The position numbers and the translations under genes were made by a program. A stretch of 64,000 nt of DNA from Pseudomonas thivervalensis. GTDB taxonomy: Bacteria > Pseudomonadota > Gammaproteobacteria > Pseudomonadales > Pseudomonadaceae. The notes beneath the pieces were generated by a model. The model made no database searches. It was not told the DNA's origin and worked only from the letters and a program-made list of their open reading frames with translations. The stretch is taken from contig NZ_LHVE01000009.1 of NCBI RefSeq assembly GCF_001269655.1, forward strand, positions 124,001 through 188,000, given 5' to 3'. The number at the start of each line of letters is the position of its first letter. Within the stretch, counting starts at the first letter, position 1. This document shows, piece by piece, positions 16,134 to 24,947 of this stretch.

Positions 16134-17234
16134 ATGAACACTAGACCGATCCATAAAATGTTGTGGCGCTTCGCCGGCTGCGTGGTCGGGCTGGCGATGG
16201 TTGCCACCCATCCAGCCCAAGCGGCCGACGGCGGCATCGCCGGCGGCCCTACCGCAAGCTATAGCATTGCCTTCAGCAACTCCTACGCGGGCAGCGATTT
16301 TCGCAAAGTGATGGTGCGCAATTGGCAGGAGATTGCGGTCCAGGCGCAAAAAAATGGCTTGATCCGCGAGGCTCCGGTGGTCAGCGCCAATAACTCCGCG
16401 TCGGAACAAGCGGCCCATATCCAGGACTTGATCGTCAAGGGCGTCAACGCCATCGTCATCCTGGCCGCTTCCGACACGGCCCTCAATGGGGTGATCCGCG
16501 ACGCTTGCAACGCTGGCATCGTGGTAGTCGTCATGGCCAGCCTGGTCACTGAAAGTTGCGTCTATACCGTGGACTACAACTGGTCCGCCATGGGGCGCGT
16601 GGAGATCGACTACATCGCCGAGCGCCTCAAGGGGAACGGGACGCTGCTGGAAATCCGTGGCATTGCCGGCGATGCCACCGATAAAAACATCAGCGACGGC
16701 ATTCGCAAGGCTGCCGGCGACTATCCGGGCCTCAAATTCGCCAAGACTGTGTACGGGAACTGGACGGCTTCTGTGGCGCGCAAGGAAGTGGCGCTGGCGC
16801 TGCCGTCGCTGCCCGGCATTGATGCCGTCGCGACTCAAGGGGGCGACGGCTATGGTGCAGCCATGGCGTTCAAGGCGGCGGGACGCCCATTGCCGATCAT
16901 CGTGATGGGGAACCGTCAGGACGAACTCGCCCTGTGGAAACAGGAACGCGATGCCAATGGCTACGAGACCGTCTCGGTCTCCGCCTCTCCGAGCGTCTCC
17001 CAGGTGGGTTTCTGGGTAGCCCAGCAGATCCTGGCGGGCAAGCAGGTGCCGAAGTTCGTCGAAGTGCCGTTGGTGCGTATCGATGGGAAAGACCTGGACG
17101 CCTGGCTCGCCACGATGCCGGTGGGCGGTGCTGCCAATCCTTTCTACAGCCAGGCTTCCGTTGCGGCGATGATCGACGCGGCCATCAACAATACGGCGGT
17201 GCCGACGCCATTGCCGGAAATTACCAAGCAGTAG
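16134..17234 (+). CDS. Periplasmic binding protein (sugar-type, Peripla_BP_4) paired with a hybrid sensor kinase
   Basis: A 366-residue exported protein. The signal peptide starts MNTRPIHKMLWRFAGCVVG and ends at HPAQAADG. The RbsB/LacI-type fold follows, with SIAFSNSYAGSDFRKVM at the first lobe, IVKGVNAIVILAASD and the GIVVVVMAS hinge strand. The ATG at 16134 follows GGAGAGC. No ABC permease or ATPase is adjacent. Instead a giant sensor kinase starts 26 bases downstream, so it probably acts as a ligand-receptor accessory, as TorT does for TorS, rather than in uptake. The ligand is unknown. Confidence 0.87.
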   Translation: MNTRPIHKMLWRFAGCVVGLAMVATHPAQAADGGIAGGPTASYSIAFSNSYAGSDFRKVMVRNWQEIAVQAQKNGLIREAPVVSANNSASEQAAHIQDLIVKGVNAIVILAASDTALNGVIRDACNAGIVVVVMASLVTESCVYTVDYNWSAMGRVEIDYIAERLKGNGTLLEIRGIAGDATDKNISDGIRKAAGDYPGLKFAKTVYGNWTASVARKEVALALPSLPGIDAVATQGGDGYGAAMAFKAAGRPLPIIVMGNRQDELALWKQERDANGYETVSVSASPSVSQVGFWVAQQILAGKQVPKFVEVPLVRIDGKDLDAWLATMPVGGAANPFYSQASVAAMIDAAINNTAVPTPLPEITKQ

Positions 17235-17260
17235 TGGCGGACGGGAAGCGGAGAGGCGCC

Positions 17261-20200
17261 ATGGCGACATTCCAACTCGCCACAGACAGGCCCATTGCCG
17301 TCAGGATTGGCCTGGCGGTCGCTGCGCTGGTGTTCCTGATGCTGGCGGTGTCGCTGGTGAACCTCTACGGCCTGCGCGGCATGGAACGTGCGGTGGATTC
17401 CGCCAGCCATTCCGCGGAAATCCTGGCCTCGGTCAACGGGGCCACCGGACGGGTGGAAAACTTCATCGCCACCCGCGACCAGGAAAGCCTGTCCCAGGCC
17501 GAAGGCATGGTGGCGACGGCTATCGCCGGTCTCACCGCCATTCCGGTGGCCGAGGCGCAATCGCTCAAGGGCAGTCTGGAACGGCTCGCTGCGGCGATCG
17601 CCGCCTTGCGGGCGGCGAGCCTGACCATGGACGGTGAAACGGAGAACATGACAGCCCACTACGGCCGGATGCGAGAGGCGACCATCCTGGTCGAACAGGG
17701 CATTGCCGATGGATTGAAGGGGCTTGAGTCCCGCGCCGCTGAGCACGAGACGCGGGCGAGCAACATCGAAAGCGCTCATCGCATCCTGGATATCCTGCGC
17801 AACGGCGAACGAATCATCACCACCAATGTGGCCAGGATGCTGGTGACCGGTGACGGGGCGGCCGCCACTGCGGCGCGCAATGCCGGCGCGGCACTCCAGC
17901 CGGTGGCCGAGCAGTTGCGCGAGCTGATGGGAGCGCCACTGGAGAGAGAGGCCCTGGACCAGTTGGCGACGGCGCTCGCTGCTGCCAGCCTGGCGGTCGA
18001 GCATCTTGGTGAGGCGCCCAAGCTCCGGGGAGGCGAGGCTTTGCGGCATCTCGCCGCCGTCGGGGATGCGGTCGAGCGCCTCGAGATAATGCTGGGTGAC
18101 GTGGAGGGGCAGGTTGCCCATGACGCAAGCGACATTCAGGCAGCAACCGGTTTGCTGCAAAATGCCGCCGCGTTGTCCAAGCGTTTCGCCGAGCGTGTTG
18201 CCACCCTGGAGGCGCAGACCTTGTCGTTTCGCCTGTCGCCGTCGGTCGAGATTGCCAGCTCGGTCAGCGTTATCCTGGACGAGCTTTCCCGCCTGTCTCG
18301 CGTTCTGCCTTCGTCCGTGGGGCTGCAAGCCAAGGCTACGCCCCTGACTGTCGGCGATCAGATTGCCGGTTACCGGGCGGCTTTCGCCAGGTTCCATCAG
18401 GCGAGCAACGCTTTGAGTGGCGCGCGCGATCAGGTTCGCGACGAGGCACGCAGCGCCGGCCTGTTGGTGGCGCGCTTCGCTGGCCAAGCACGTTCCGACG
18501 CCTTGACCCACAACGATCGCAGCATGCTTGCGACGATACTTGCGGGCACCGTCGCCATTCTGCTGGCCGGCGCCATCGCCTGGAGCACGTCGCGATTTGT
18601 CGCGCAACCCATCGTGGCCTTGGCCTCGGTCATGCGCCGGCTGGCCGCCGGTGACCTGAACGCCGAGATCGCCAGCGCCGGACGCGGCGACGAGATTGGC
18701 ATCATGACCCGCGCCGTACGGGTGTTTCAGGAGAATGCCCTGCGCATCCGGGTGCTGGAGGCCGAGGCCGAGGCCGAACGACAGCAAGTCCAGGCTTCCT
18801 TGGAGAGAATGGTCGCCGAACGGACCGAGACGCTGCACCAACAGACCGAAGTGCTGGAGGCACAGGCCGTCGAACTCATTCAGGCGCGCAACCAGGCCGA
18901 GACAGCTAACCAGGCCAAGAGCGATTTCGTGGCCACGGTCAGCCACGAACTGCGCACGCCGCTGACCCTCATTCTTGCCCCTCTGGAGCAGCTCTCGACG
19001 GCGGCCACCCCGCCGGCGGACTGGCACGTGCAAATCGAACGCGCCCAACGCAATGCGCTGCGCTTGATGAACCGGGTGAACGACATTCTCGATTTTTCCA
19101 AGGCCGAAGCGGGCAAGTTTGAGTTGTGCCCAGCGCCAGTTGACTTGAACAAGGCGGTAGGGGTGCTGGCCGAGGATGCCGCCATGGTGGCCGAAGGCAA
19201 AGGTTGCACCTTGACCTGTAGCATCGATCCCGCGCTCGGCACGGTGTTTCTGGACCCCCGACACTTCGAGAAGATTCTTCTCAACCTGGTGAGCAATGCC
19301 ATCAAGTTCACGCCCGCAGGCGGCACCGTGCACCTGGCCGTGACGCCAATGGATGGCGAGCGATTTGAACTCGCGGTACAGGATTCGGGGATTGGCATTG
19401 CGCCTGACAAACTGCCGCTGCTGTTCCAGCGTTTTTCCCAGATCGACAATTCCGCCACGCGCCATTACAGCGGCACAGGCATTGGTCTGGCCCTGGTCAA
19501 GGATCTGGCCGAACTGATGGGGGGCGAAGTCGGTGTCGACAGCGAGCCCGGACGGGGTTCGTGCTTCTTTGTTCGACTTCCGCTGGGGGCTGAACAGAAC
19601 GCCGTGCCGACCGAAGCCAGCCATCTGCACGAGCGATCGCCGCCGAGCACAACCCGCACAATAGAGCAGCGCCACCTGCGTTTCGACGACGGCCGCCAGG
19701 GCCGTCGCAACGACCGGGCTTCGACGCCAGGCACAGACGACGAGCAGCACCCACAGTACGCCTTGCGATCCAAAGTGCTGGTGGTCGACGACAGCCCGGA
19801 AATGCTCAGCTATCTCAGCGAGCTGTTGCACGACGACTACATTGTCGCCACCGCAACGGATGGAGAGCAGGCCTGGGCGCTTCTGCAGCGTAGCCCCATC
19901 GATGTCGTGGTTTCGGATGTGATGATGCCGGAGCTCGACGGCTTCGGTCTGACAGCCAGAATCAAGGCCAGCGCCGGTTTTGCCCATTTACCTGTGATTC
20001 TGGTGACCGCCCGCGGCGGTAGCGAGGCCTGTGTCTCCGGGCTGGAAAGTGGCGCCGATGACTACATCGCCAAACCCTTCTCGGCGCTGGAGCTCAAGGC
20101 TCGTGTACGCGCGGCGCTACGCATGAGCCAGGTGCAAACCGAACTGCACGCAAAATCCCGTCAGGCGGGCATGGCCGAAATCGCCACGACTGTGTTGCAC

Positions 20201-21037
20201 AACGTCGGCAACGTCCTCAACAGTGTGAACGTATCGGCAGAACTGGTCAGCAGTCAGATGCGCTCCTCCAAAGCCCAGGGGCTGGGCAAGGTGGCTCATT
20301 TGATGAGCGAACACGTCCATGACCTGAGCGATTTTCTCACCAAGGACCACAAGGGAAAAATGCTGCCCGATTACCTGCTCAAGCTGGCGAAGGTGGTGGC
20401 GGAAGAGCAAGAGGGCATCATCGAGGAGCTCGGGCAACTCACCAAGGGCATTGACCACATCAAAACCATTGTCGCGGCCCAGCAGTCCTATGCCGTTGCC
20501 ATCAGTATTGTCGAGACAGTGCCGGTCCCAGAGCTGATCGACGATGCCTTGCGCATGAGTGCGGGATTACTGGCGCGCCAGGAGGTGACGGTGGTCAAGG
20601 ACATTGCCGACTTGCCCCTGCTGCCGCTGGATCGGCACCGGGTGCTGCTGATTTTGGTGAACCTGATCAACAATGCCAAGCAGGCGTTGGGCGGCGCGAT
20701 CGATCGCAGCCCCTGCGTCACGTTCAGCGCGTCCCTCGCTGACGGGGCCGTACTGCGTATCACGGTGGCCGATAACGGCAATGGGATTGCGCCTGAGCAT
20801 CTGGCGCGTATTTTTTCCCATGGCTTCACGACTCGCAAAGACGGTCACGGTTTCGGCCTGCACAGTTGCGCGCTGGCCGCGCAGGAAATGGGTGGCAGCT
20901 TGACCGTGCACAGCGACGGGGCCGGACAGGGCGCAACCTTTACCCTCGATATTCCTCTTGATGCTTCGCTGAGCCAGCGAAGCACACCGAACCGGCACAT
21001 CCAGCCGGTCGACGATATGTCCGCGACCCATGAGTGA
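17261..21037 (+). CDS. Hybrid sensor with two kinase modules around a receiver domain
   Basis: A 1258-residue inner-membrane sensor. TM1 is at about residues 13-34, followed by a long periplasmic helical region 35-420 (TorS-like in size), TM2 421-441, HAMP 446-497, coiled coil to 545, HisKA with H562 in SHELRTPL, and ATPase 663-776 (NLVSNAIKF, DSGIGI, GTGIGLAL). A charged linker 778-832 leads to a receiver 838-955 with D886 (SDVMMP) and K938. A second kinase module follows: H980 in VLHNVGNVLNSVN, then an ATPase with NLINNAK, DNGNGI and DGHGFGLH at 1134-1201. There is no HPt domain and no adjacent DNA-binding regulator. The start follows GGAGAGG. It probably forms an operon with the binding-protein gene upstream. 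Confidence 0.9.
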   Translation: MATFQLATDRPIAVRIGLAVAALVFLMLAVSLVNLYGLRGMERAVDSASHSAEILASVNGATGRVENFIATRDQESLSQAEGMVATAIAGLTAIPVAEAQSLKGSLERLAAAIAALRAASLTMDGETENMTAHYGRMREATILVEQGIADGLKGLESRAAEHETRASNIESAHRILDILRNGERIITTNVARMLVTGDGAAATAARNAGAALQPVAEQLRELMGAPLEREALDQLATALAAASLAVEHLGEAPKLRGGEALRHLAAVGDAVERLEIMLGDVEGQVAHDASDIQAATGLLQNAAALSKRFAERVATLEAQTLSFRLSPSVEIASSVSVILDELSRLSRVLPSSVGLQAKATPLTVGDQIAGYRAAFARFHQASNALSGARDQVRDEARSAGLLVARFAGQARSDALTHNDRSMLATILAGTVAILLAGAIAWSTSRFVAQPIVALASVMRRLAAGDLNAEIASAGRGDEIGIMTRAVRVFQENALRIRVLEAEAEAERQQVQASLERMVAERTETLHQQTEVLEAQAVELIQARNQAETANQAKSDFVATVSHELRTPLTLILAPLEQLSTAATPPADWHVQIERAQRNALRLMNRVNDILDFSKAEAGKFELCPAPVDLNKAVGVLAEDAAMVAEGKGCTLTCSIDPALGTVFLDPRHFEKILLNLVSNAIKFTPAGGTVHLAVTPMDGERFELAVQDSGIGIAPDKLPLLFQRFSQIDNSATRHYSGTGIGLALVKDLAELMGGEVGVDSEPGRGSCFFVRLPLGAEQNAVPTEASHLHERSPPSTTRTIEQRHLRFDDGRQGRRNDRASTPGTDDEQHPQYALRSKVLVVDDSPEMLSYLSELLHDDYIVATATDGEQAWALLQRSPIDVVVSDVMMPELDGFGLTARIKASAGFAHLPVILVTARGGSEACVSGLESGADDYIAKPFSALELKARVRAALRMSQVQTELHAKSRQAGMAEIATTVLHNVGNVLNSVNVSAELVSSQMRSSKAQGLGKVAHLMSEHVHDLSDFLTKDHKGKMLPDYLLKLAKVVAEEQEGIIEELGQLTKGIDHIKTIVAAQQSYAVAISIVETVPVPELIDDALRMSAGLLARQEVTVVKDIADLPLLPLDRHRVLLILVNLINNAKQALGGAIDRSPCVTFSASLADGAVLRITVADNGNGIAPEHLARIFSHGFTTRKDGHGFGLHSCALAAQEMGGSLTVHSDGAGQGATFTLDIPLDASLSQRSTPNRHIQPVDDMSATHE

Positions 21038-21042
21038 AGGTT

Positions 21043-22110
21043 TTACCCGCCGGACCTGGTGGCTGCGATGGGCTGCTGCACGCGCGCGCTGGGCCACAGC
21101 AGCGCGGCCAGGCCAATGGCATAGACAACCGCAAACAGCACGTAGGCGATACGGGTGGAAAACAGCTGGGGCGTTTCTGTCGGCAACGGTGATACACCGA
21201 GCCCGAACAAGATGAGGAACGTCATGAGCCCTCCGCCGAATACCTTGCCAGCGGTGTTACCCATGGTGGCTTTGCCGGCAAACAGCAGGCTGACCAGCAG
21301 CAGGATCAGCGCCACCAGCCACAAGGTCGGCCGCAGTTCGAACAGCGTAAAGGCCAAGGAAGCCACGACCCCACCCAGCAGATTGACCATCACCAGCCCG
21401 AAGGCGCTGCGGCTGCTCATGTCCAGAGAGAACTGGCTGAGCAACGAGGCCACCGTGATGGGCACCACCATCGCTGTGGCCAATCGTGGATCGCTCAGGC
21501 ACAGCGCAATCATGGCCAGCAAAATCGCCGCGCTGGCCATGGCCTGGCGAATCACCAGCGTCAGCTCGCGCGGCTGAGCGCGTTGCGGGTCGGCCTGTTC
21601 ACCCGCAGGGTCGGGCAGCAGCGCATGGGCGCCCCAGGTCAGTAGCAAACCCAGGCTGACCGCCTTGACCAGAACGAGCACGATGGACTCGCCCAGATCG
21701 CGCTGCACGGTATCGAGCATCGGCACCACAATGGCAATCACCAGCATCAGCGCCGGTCCCGCGCCGCCCAGTTGTCGGCCTTGGGCGGTAAAGCAGGCAA
21801 AATAAAACAGCCACAGCGACGGCAGGAGCACCCACGGGCGCTCACCGAACATGCCGGTCATCACCACCAAGAGCGCGCCGGTCAGCAGACTCACCAGCAA
21901 CGTGATCAATCCCTGGGATAATGCGGGCGCGCGGCGGCTGGCCAAGAGGAACTGGATGGCAAACAAGGGCGCGAGAAAGGGCAGGATGTCACCCAGGACC
22001 AGACCCGTGCACAAGCCTACGGTCGCGGCCAGGGCGACGCGCAATCCCTGGCGTTTGATCCGCAGCAGTTCCAGCGCCGCTTGCCCATCGATTGACCCAT
22101 CAATTGACAT
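21043..22110 (-). CDS. DUF2955 / FUSC-like inner-membrane efflux protein
   Basis: A 355-residue integral membrane protein with about ten hydrophobic helices in two repeats. Each repeat begins with an aromatic-acid-exporter-like pattern (QGLRVALAATVGLCTGLVLG and ELTLVIRQAMASAAILLAM). The family is DUF2955, commonly paired with an HlyD-type fusion protein. Its start overlaps the end of the HlyD gene by 11 bases. It is convergent with the sensor-kinase gene, five bases apart. Substrate unknown. Confidence 0.8.
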   Translation of the reverse strand: MSIDGSIDGQAALELLRIKRQGLRVALAATVGLCTGLVLGDILPFLAPLFAIQFLLASRRAPALSQGLITLLVSLLTGALLVVMTGMFGERPWVLLPSLWLFYFACFTAQGRQLGGAGPALMLVIAIVVPMLDTVQRDLGESIVLVLVKAVSLGLLLTWGAHALLPDPAGEQADPQRAQPRELTLVIRQAMASAAILLAMIALCLSDPRLATAMVVPITVASLLSQFSLDMSSRSAFGLVMVNLLGGVVASLAFTLFELRPTLWLVALILLLVSLLFAGKATMGNTAGKVFGGGLMTFLILFGLGVSPLPTETPQLFSTRIAYVLFAVVYAIGLAALLWPSARVQQPIAATRSGG

Positions 22111-23230
22111 AGTTCAGCCAGGCGCCCAGGCGTGTCATCAATGCCCCCAGCGCGTTCGTCATGGGGTTGTCATCGGTATAGATCACCACGGTTACCTGCG
22201 AGCCGTAACGTGGGCCGATCGGGTGCGGTTCCTCCACGATCAGGCGTACGGGAAAGCGTTGCGGGTCGCGCACCCAACCACTCTGGTTGCGCACGGAGGG
22301 CAGTGCGGCGTTGCTGCTATCTTGTTGTGCGACACCCCAGCCAACGCTTTCAACATGGCCCTTGAATACCCGGCCCGGCAATACATCGAACACCAGTTCC
22401 GCCGGGTCGTCAGCCTGCACATGCTCCAGGCTGTTTTCCTTGAAGGCCGCAGACACCCATACCGTGCCCCTGTCGATGAAGGTCAGTGCCGGTTGGCCAG
22501 CGCTGATGACTTGGCCAATGGCGAGCTGGAGGTTGGTGATCACGCCATCGGCGGGTGCAATGACTTCGGTACGCACCAGATCGAGCCGGGCTTTTTCCAG
22601 CGCGGCCAGGGCTTGCTTGAATTGCGGGTTGTCGTTGCCTTTGGGCCCCAGTTGCTGGCGCGCCCGTTCCAGGTCGGCTTGGGCTTTGCTCACGGCCGCT
22701 TCGGCGGAGCTCAGCGAGGCTTTGGATTCATCCTGGCGGGCGGGGGCGAACACACCGCGCTCGACCAATTGATTCACCCGCCGGGCTTGCTCGCGTATGT
22801 TGTCGCGCTGCGCCCGCGCCGACACCAGCTGTGCCTGGGCGGCATCCACCGAGGCAGTACTGGCACCCAAGGTTTGGCCGGTTTCCTCCAGTCGCGCTTC
22901 AGCCTCGTTGACGACAAGCTTGTAGGGTTGCGGGTCGATACGAAACAGCACCTGGCCGGCCTTCACCCGGGCATTGTCGAGCACCGCGATTTCTGTCACA
23001 CGGCCCCCCACCTCGGCAGCCATTTCGACCACATAAGCTTGCACCACGGCTTGTGACGTCGAGGGCGTGCGTCGCTCCATGAAAATGGAGAGGGTGAACA
23101 GCACGGCGATCAATATCACAACGCCTAGCGCAATGCGTCGCAGAGGATTGGCTGGCGCAGGTTTTTCAGGCGGCGGTTCCGTCTGACGTTCAGGCTCGAA
23201 GGAAACGGGCGGATTCTGTGTTCCGGGCAT
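22100..23230 (-). CDS. HlyD/EmrA-type membrane fusion protein
   Basis: A 376-residue periplasmic adaptor with a Pro-rich cytoplasmic N-terminus, a single anchor helix (IALGVVILIAVLFTLSIFM, about residues 32-50), a biotinyl-lipoyl-like half (VEMAAEVGGRVTEIAVLDN) and a long alpha-hairpin (about residues 95-190). A beta barrel follows (ADGVITNLQLAIGQVISAG). It links the DUF2955 pump to an outer-membrane channel that is not encoded here. Middle gene of a three-gene unit. Confidence 0.88.
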   Translation of the reverse strand: MPGTQNPPVSFEPERQTEPPPEKPAPANPLRRIALGVVILIAVLFTLSIFMERRTPSTSQAVVQAYVVEMAAEVGGRVTEIAVLDNARVKAGQVLFRIDPQPYKLVVNEAEARLEETGQTLGASTASVDAAQAQLVSARAQRDNIREQARRVNQLVERGVFAPARQDESKASLSSAEAAVSKAQADLERARQQLGPKGNDNPQFKQALAALEKARLDLVRTEVIAPADGVITNLQLAIGQVISAGQPALTFIDRGTVWVSAAFKENSLEHVQADDPAELVFDVLPGRVFKGHVESVGWGVAQQDSSNAALPSVRNQSGWVRDPQRFPVRLIVEEPHPIGPRYGSQVTVVIYTDDNPMTNALGALMTRLGAWLNYVN

Positions 23231-23303
23231 AACGGCACCTGCAAGTCATGGCATTTCAAGAACAGCTGACAGCGCGCCGGGGGGAGGCGATCCGGGCGTT
23301 GAC

Positions 23304-23828
23304 TCAGACCGGGTCAGCGCTAGTGACCCGTGCGGTGCGGATAAACAGCGCGCGCAATTTCTCCCAGAAATTGCCACCCAGGACGAAGAAGCTACTCACC
23401 AACAGTGCATCGCCAAGCAGTTGCAATGCCCAGCTATTGGGGCGCAGGCCGGGTGCGAAAGCGTCGACATAGGGTTCGAGAAAGGAGCACACCAAGGGCA
23501 AGCAGAACATCACCAAACCAATACGGTGGCGGGTAACGCTGACCTCCAGCTCGGCGCTGGGCACGAGGCCCGACACGTAGCCGAACACATGTTGCTTGAG
23601 CTCCTGGAAACCTGCCTTGCCCATCACCGCGATGACCAGCAGCAATAGCACCTTGTTGATGATGAACAGTGCGCCGGTGATCGCCGCGATGGTGGAGCGG
23701 GGGACATCCGCAGCCGCTGCCAGCGGCACCAACAACCACAGCGAGAGCATCAGACAAAGGATGGCGATGCCTAGCTTGAAGCGCCATTTCGCGGACTTTG
23801 ACGTTGCCGGGGGCTGAGCCGTGGTCAT
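23304..23828 (-). CDS. Transporter-suffix-domain membrane protein
   Basis: A 174-residue protein with four predicted membrane helices (LGIAILCLMLSLWLLVPLA, IAAITGALFIINKVLLLLV, IGLVMFCLPLVCSFL, and ALQLLGDALLVSSFFVLGG). The pattern matches the small transporter-suffix family. It is first in the unit with the HlyD and DUF2955 genes, which lie 73 bases downstream. Its job in the pump is not known. Confidence 0.75.
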   Translation of the reverse strand: MTTAQPPATSKSAKWRFKLGIAILCLMLSLWLLVPLAAAADVPRSTIAAITGALFIINKVLLLLVIAVMGKAGFQELKQHVFGYVSGLVPSAELEVSVTRHRIGLVMFCLPLVCSFLEPYVDAFAPGLRPNSWALQLLGDALLVSSFFVLGGNFWEKLRALFIRTARVTSADPV

Positions 23829-23939
23829 GCTGCCTTACCTTCGTTTAGAGATTATTGTGGGATGGTCTGGAGCAAAACTGAGCTTAGCAGCTGGACTGCC
23901 GCCGCGTTTTTTTAACAACAGTCCCCTAGCACCAGGCGC

Positions 23940-23970
23940 TTGACTTAGAGCGCGCTCTAACCAATAGCCT
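23940..23970 (+). promoter_or_regulatory. MerR-type promoter with operator palindrome
   Basis: The -35 hexamer TTGACT (23940-23945) and -10 TAGCCT (23965-23970) are separated by 19 bp, the over-long spacing characteristic of MerR-activated promoters. The spacer holds a perfect 16-bp palindrome TTAGAGCGCGCTCTAA (23945-23960). A MerR-family gene is the second gene of the transcript it serves, so autoregulated activation of the pair is very likely. Confidence 0.8.
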
Positions 23971-24029
23971 TCTTGTTGCACCGCCAAAACGGCCAGTTCC
24001 GTTGTGCGGCTTAAACAAGGAGATAGGCC

Positions 24030-24500
24030 ATGACATTTAAGAAACTTAGCGTTGCAACCGGGCTCGTGCTTTCAGCGTGCGTAACTGTAGCGCCGGCAAC
24101 TGAGCCGGATAGTCGACGAGCAAAGGGCACGGAGACCCTGGAAAAAATCACCGGAGCCACCGGCAACACCGTGGTGAACTCGCTTAGCGACATTTCGCCC
24201 GAGCTGGGTGAGTGGATAGTCGATTTCGCCTACGGTGATGTGTTTTCCAGGTCTGGCGTCGCGCTTTGCACACGCGAGCTGGCAACCATCTCGGCCCTCA
24301 CCGCGTTGGGGAACGCGCAACCTCAACTCAAGGTGCACATAGAGGGAGCCTTGAATGTCGGTTGTAAACCTGAGGAAATCGTTGAAATCATCATCCAGAT
24401 GGCGGTGTATGCTGGCTTTCCAAGCGCGTTGAATGGCATTAGCGCAGCGCGGGAAGTGTTCGCCAAACGAGGCATCAAGATCGCCGCGCGTCCCCAGTGA
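24030..24500 (+). CDS. Carboxymuconolactone-decarboxylase-like putative lipoprotein
   Basis: A 156-residue protein. The N-terminus has a lipobox-like LSAC with Cys17 after a hydrophobic stretch, so it is probably exported and lipid-anchored. The rest is a CMD/AhpD-like domain (CTRELATISALTALG, QLKVHIEGALNVGCKPEEI, QMAVYAGFPSALNG). No paired CxxC as in AhpD is seen. A location outside the cytoplasm is unusual for a CMD protein. It is preceded by the MerR-type promoter and followed after 45 bases by the MerR regulator. Confidence 0.85.
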   Translation: MTFKKLSVATGLVLSACVTVAPATEPDSRRAKGTETLEKITGATGNTVVNSLSDISPELGEWIVDFAYGDVFSRSGVALCTRELATISALTALGNAQPQLKVHIEGALNVGCKPEEIVEIIIQMAVYAGFPSALNGISAAREVFAKRGIKIAARPQ

Positions 24501-24545
24501 GCGGGCCCCCTGCATGACCAACACCGATGGCCAAGGACAGTGCTT

Positions 24546-24935
24546 ATGAACGCCTACCAGACGATTAATCAGGTCGCCAAGCGTACCGGCCTCACGGCGT
24601 ATACCCTGCGCTATTACGAACGCATCGGTCTGTTGGCACCGGTCGCCCGAGCGGCCGGCGGGCAACGCCTTTATGCACCGACTGATATGGCGTGGCTTGA
24701 TTTTCTGCTGCGTCTACGCACCACTCACATGACCATCGGCAAAATGCAGATGTTCGCCAAGCTGCGCAGCGCCGGGGATTCCACCGTTGCCCAACGCCGC
24801 CAGATGCTGGAGAGCCATTTACAGGAGGTACAAGCCGAAGTGGTTGCCATGCAAAACGCCGTGGCTGCATTGCAAGTCAAGATTGATTATTACCGTGGGC
24901 TTGAAGCGGGGGAGGATGTTTCGCACCTGTTCTAG
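24546..24935 (+). CDS. MerR-family transcriptional regulator
   Basis: A 129-residue MerR protein. The winged helix spans residues 6-75 (INQVAKRTGLTAYTLRYYERIGLL), followed by a dimerisation coiled coil (about 80-120). There is no cysteine anywhere, so it is not a metal or SoxR-type redox sensor; it resembles the aldehyde-responsive AdhR group. AAGGA eight bases before the ATG at 24546 fixes the start over an upstream GTG. It should act on the promoter at 23940-23970. Confidence 0.9.
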   Translation: MNAYQTINQVAKRTGLTAYTLRYYERIGLLAPVARAAGGQRLYAPTDMAWLDFLLRLRTTHMTIGKMQMFAKLRSAGDSTVAQRRQMLESHLQEVQAEVVAMQNAVAALQVKIDYYRGLEAGEDVSHLF

Positions 24936-24947
24936 GAGGGCGGCTGT

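Noticed and set aside
17144..19987. A 947-codon open frame antisense to the sensor-kinase gene
   Set aside because: The opposite strand has intact TM, HAMP, HisKA, ATPase and receiver motifs. The antisense frame has no domain and is a by-product of high GC codon use.
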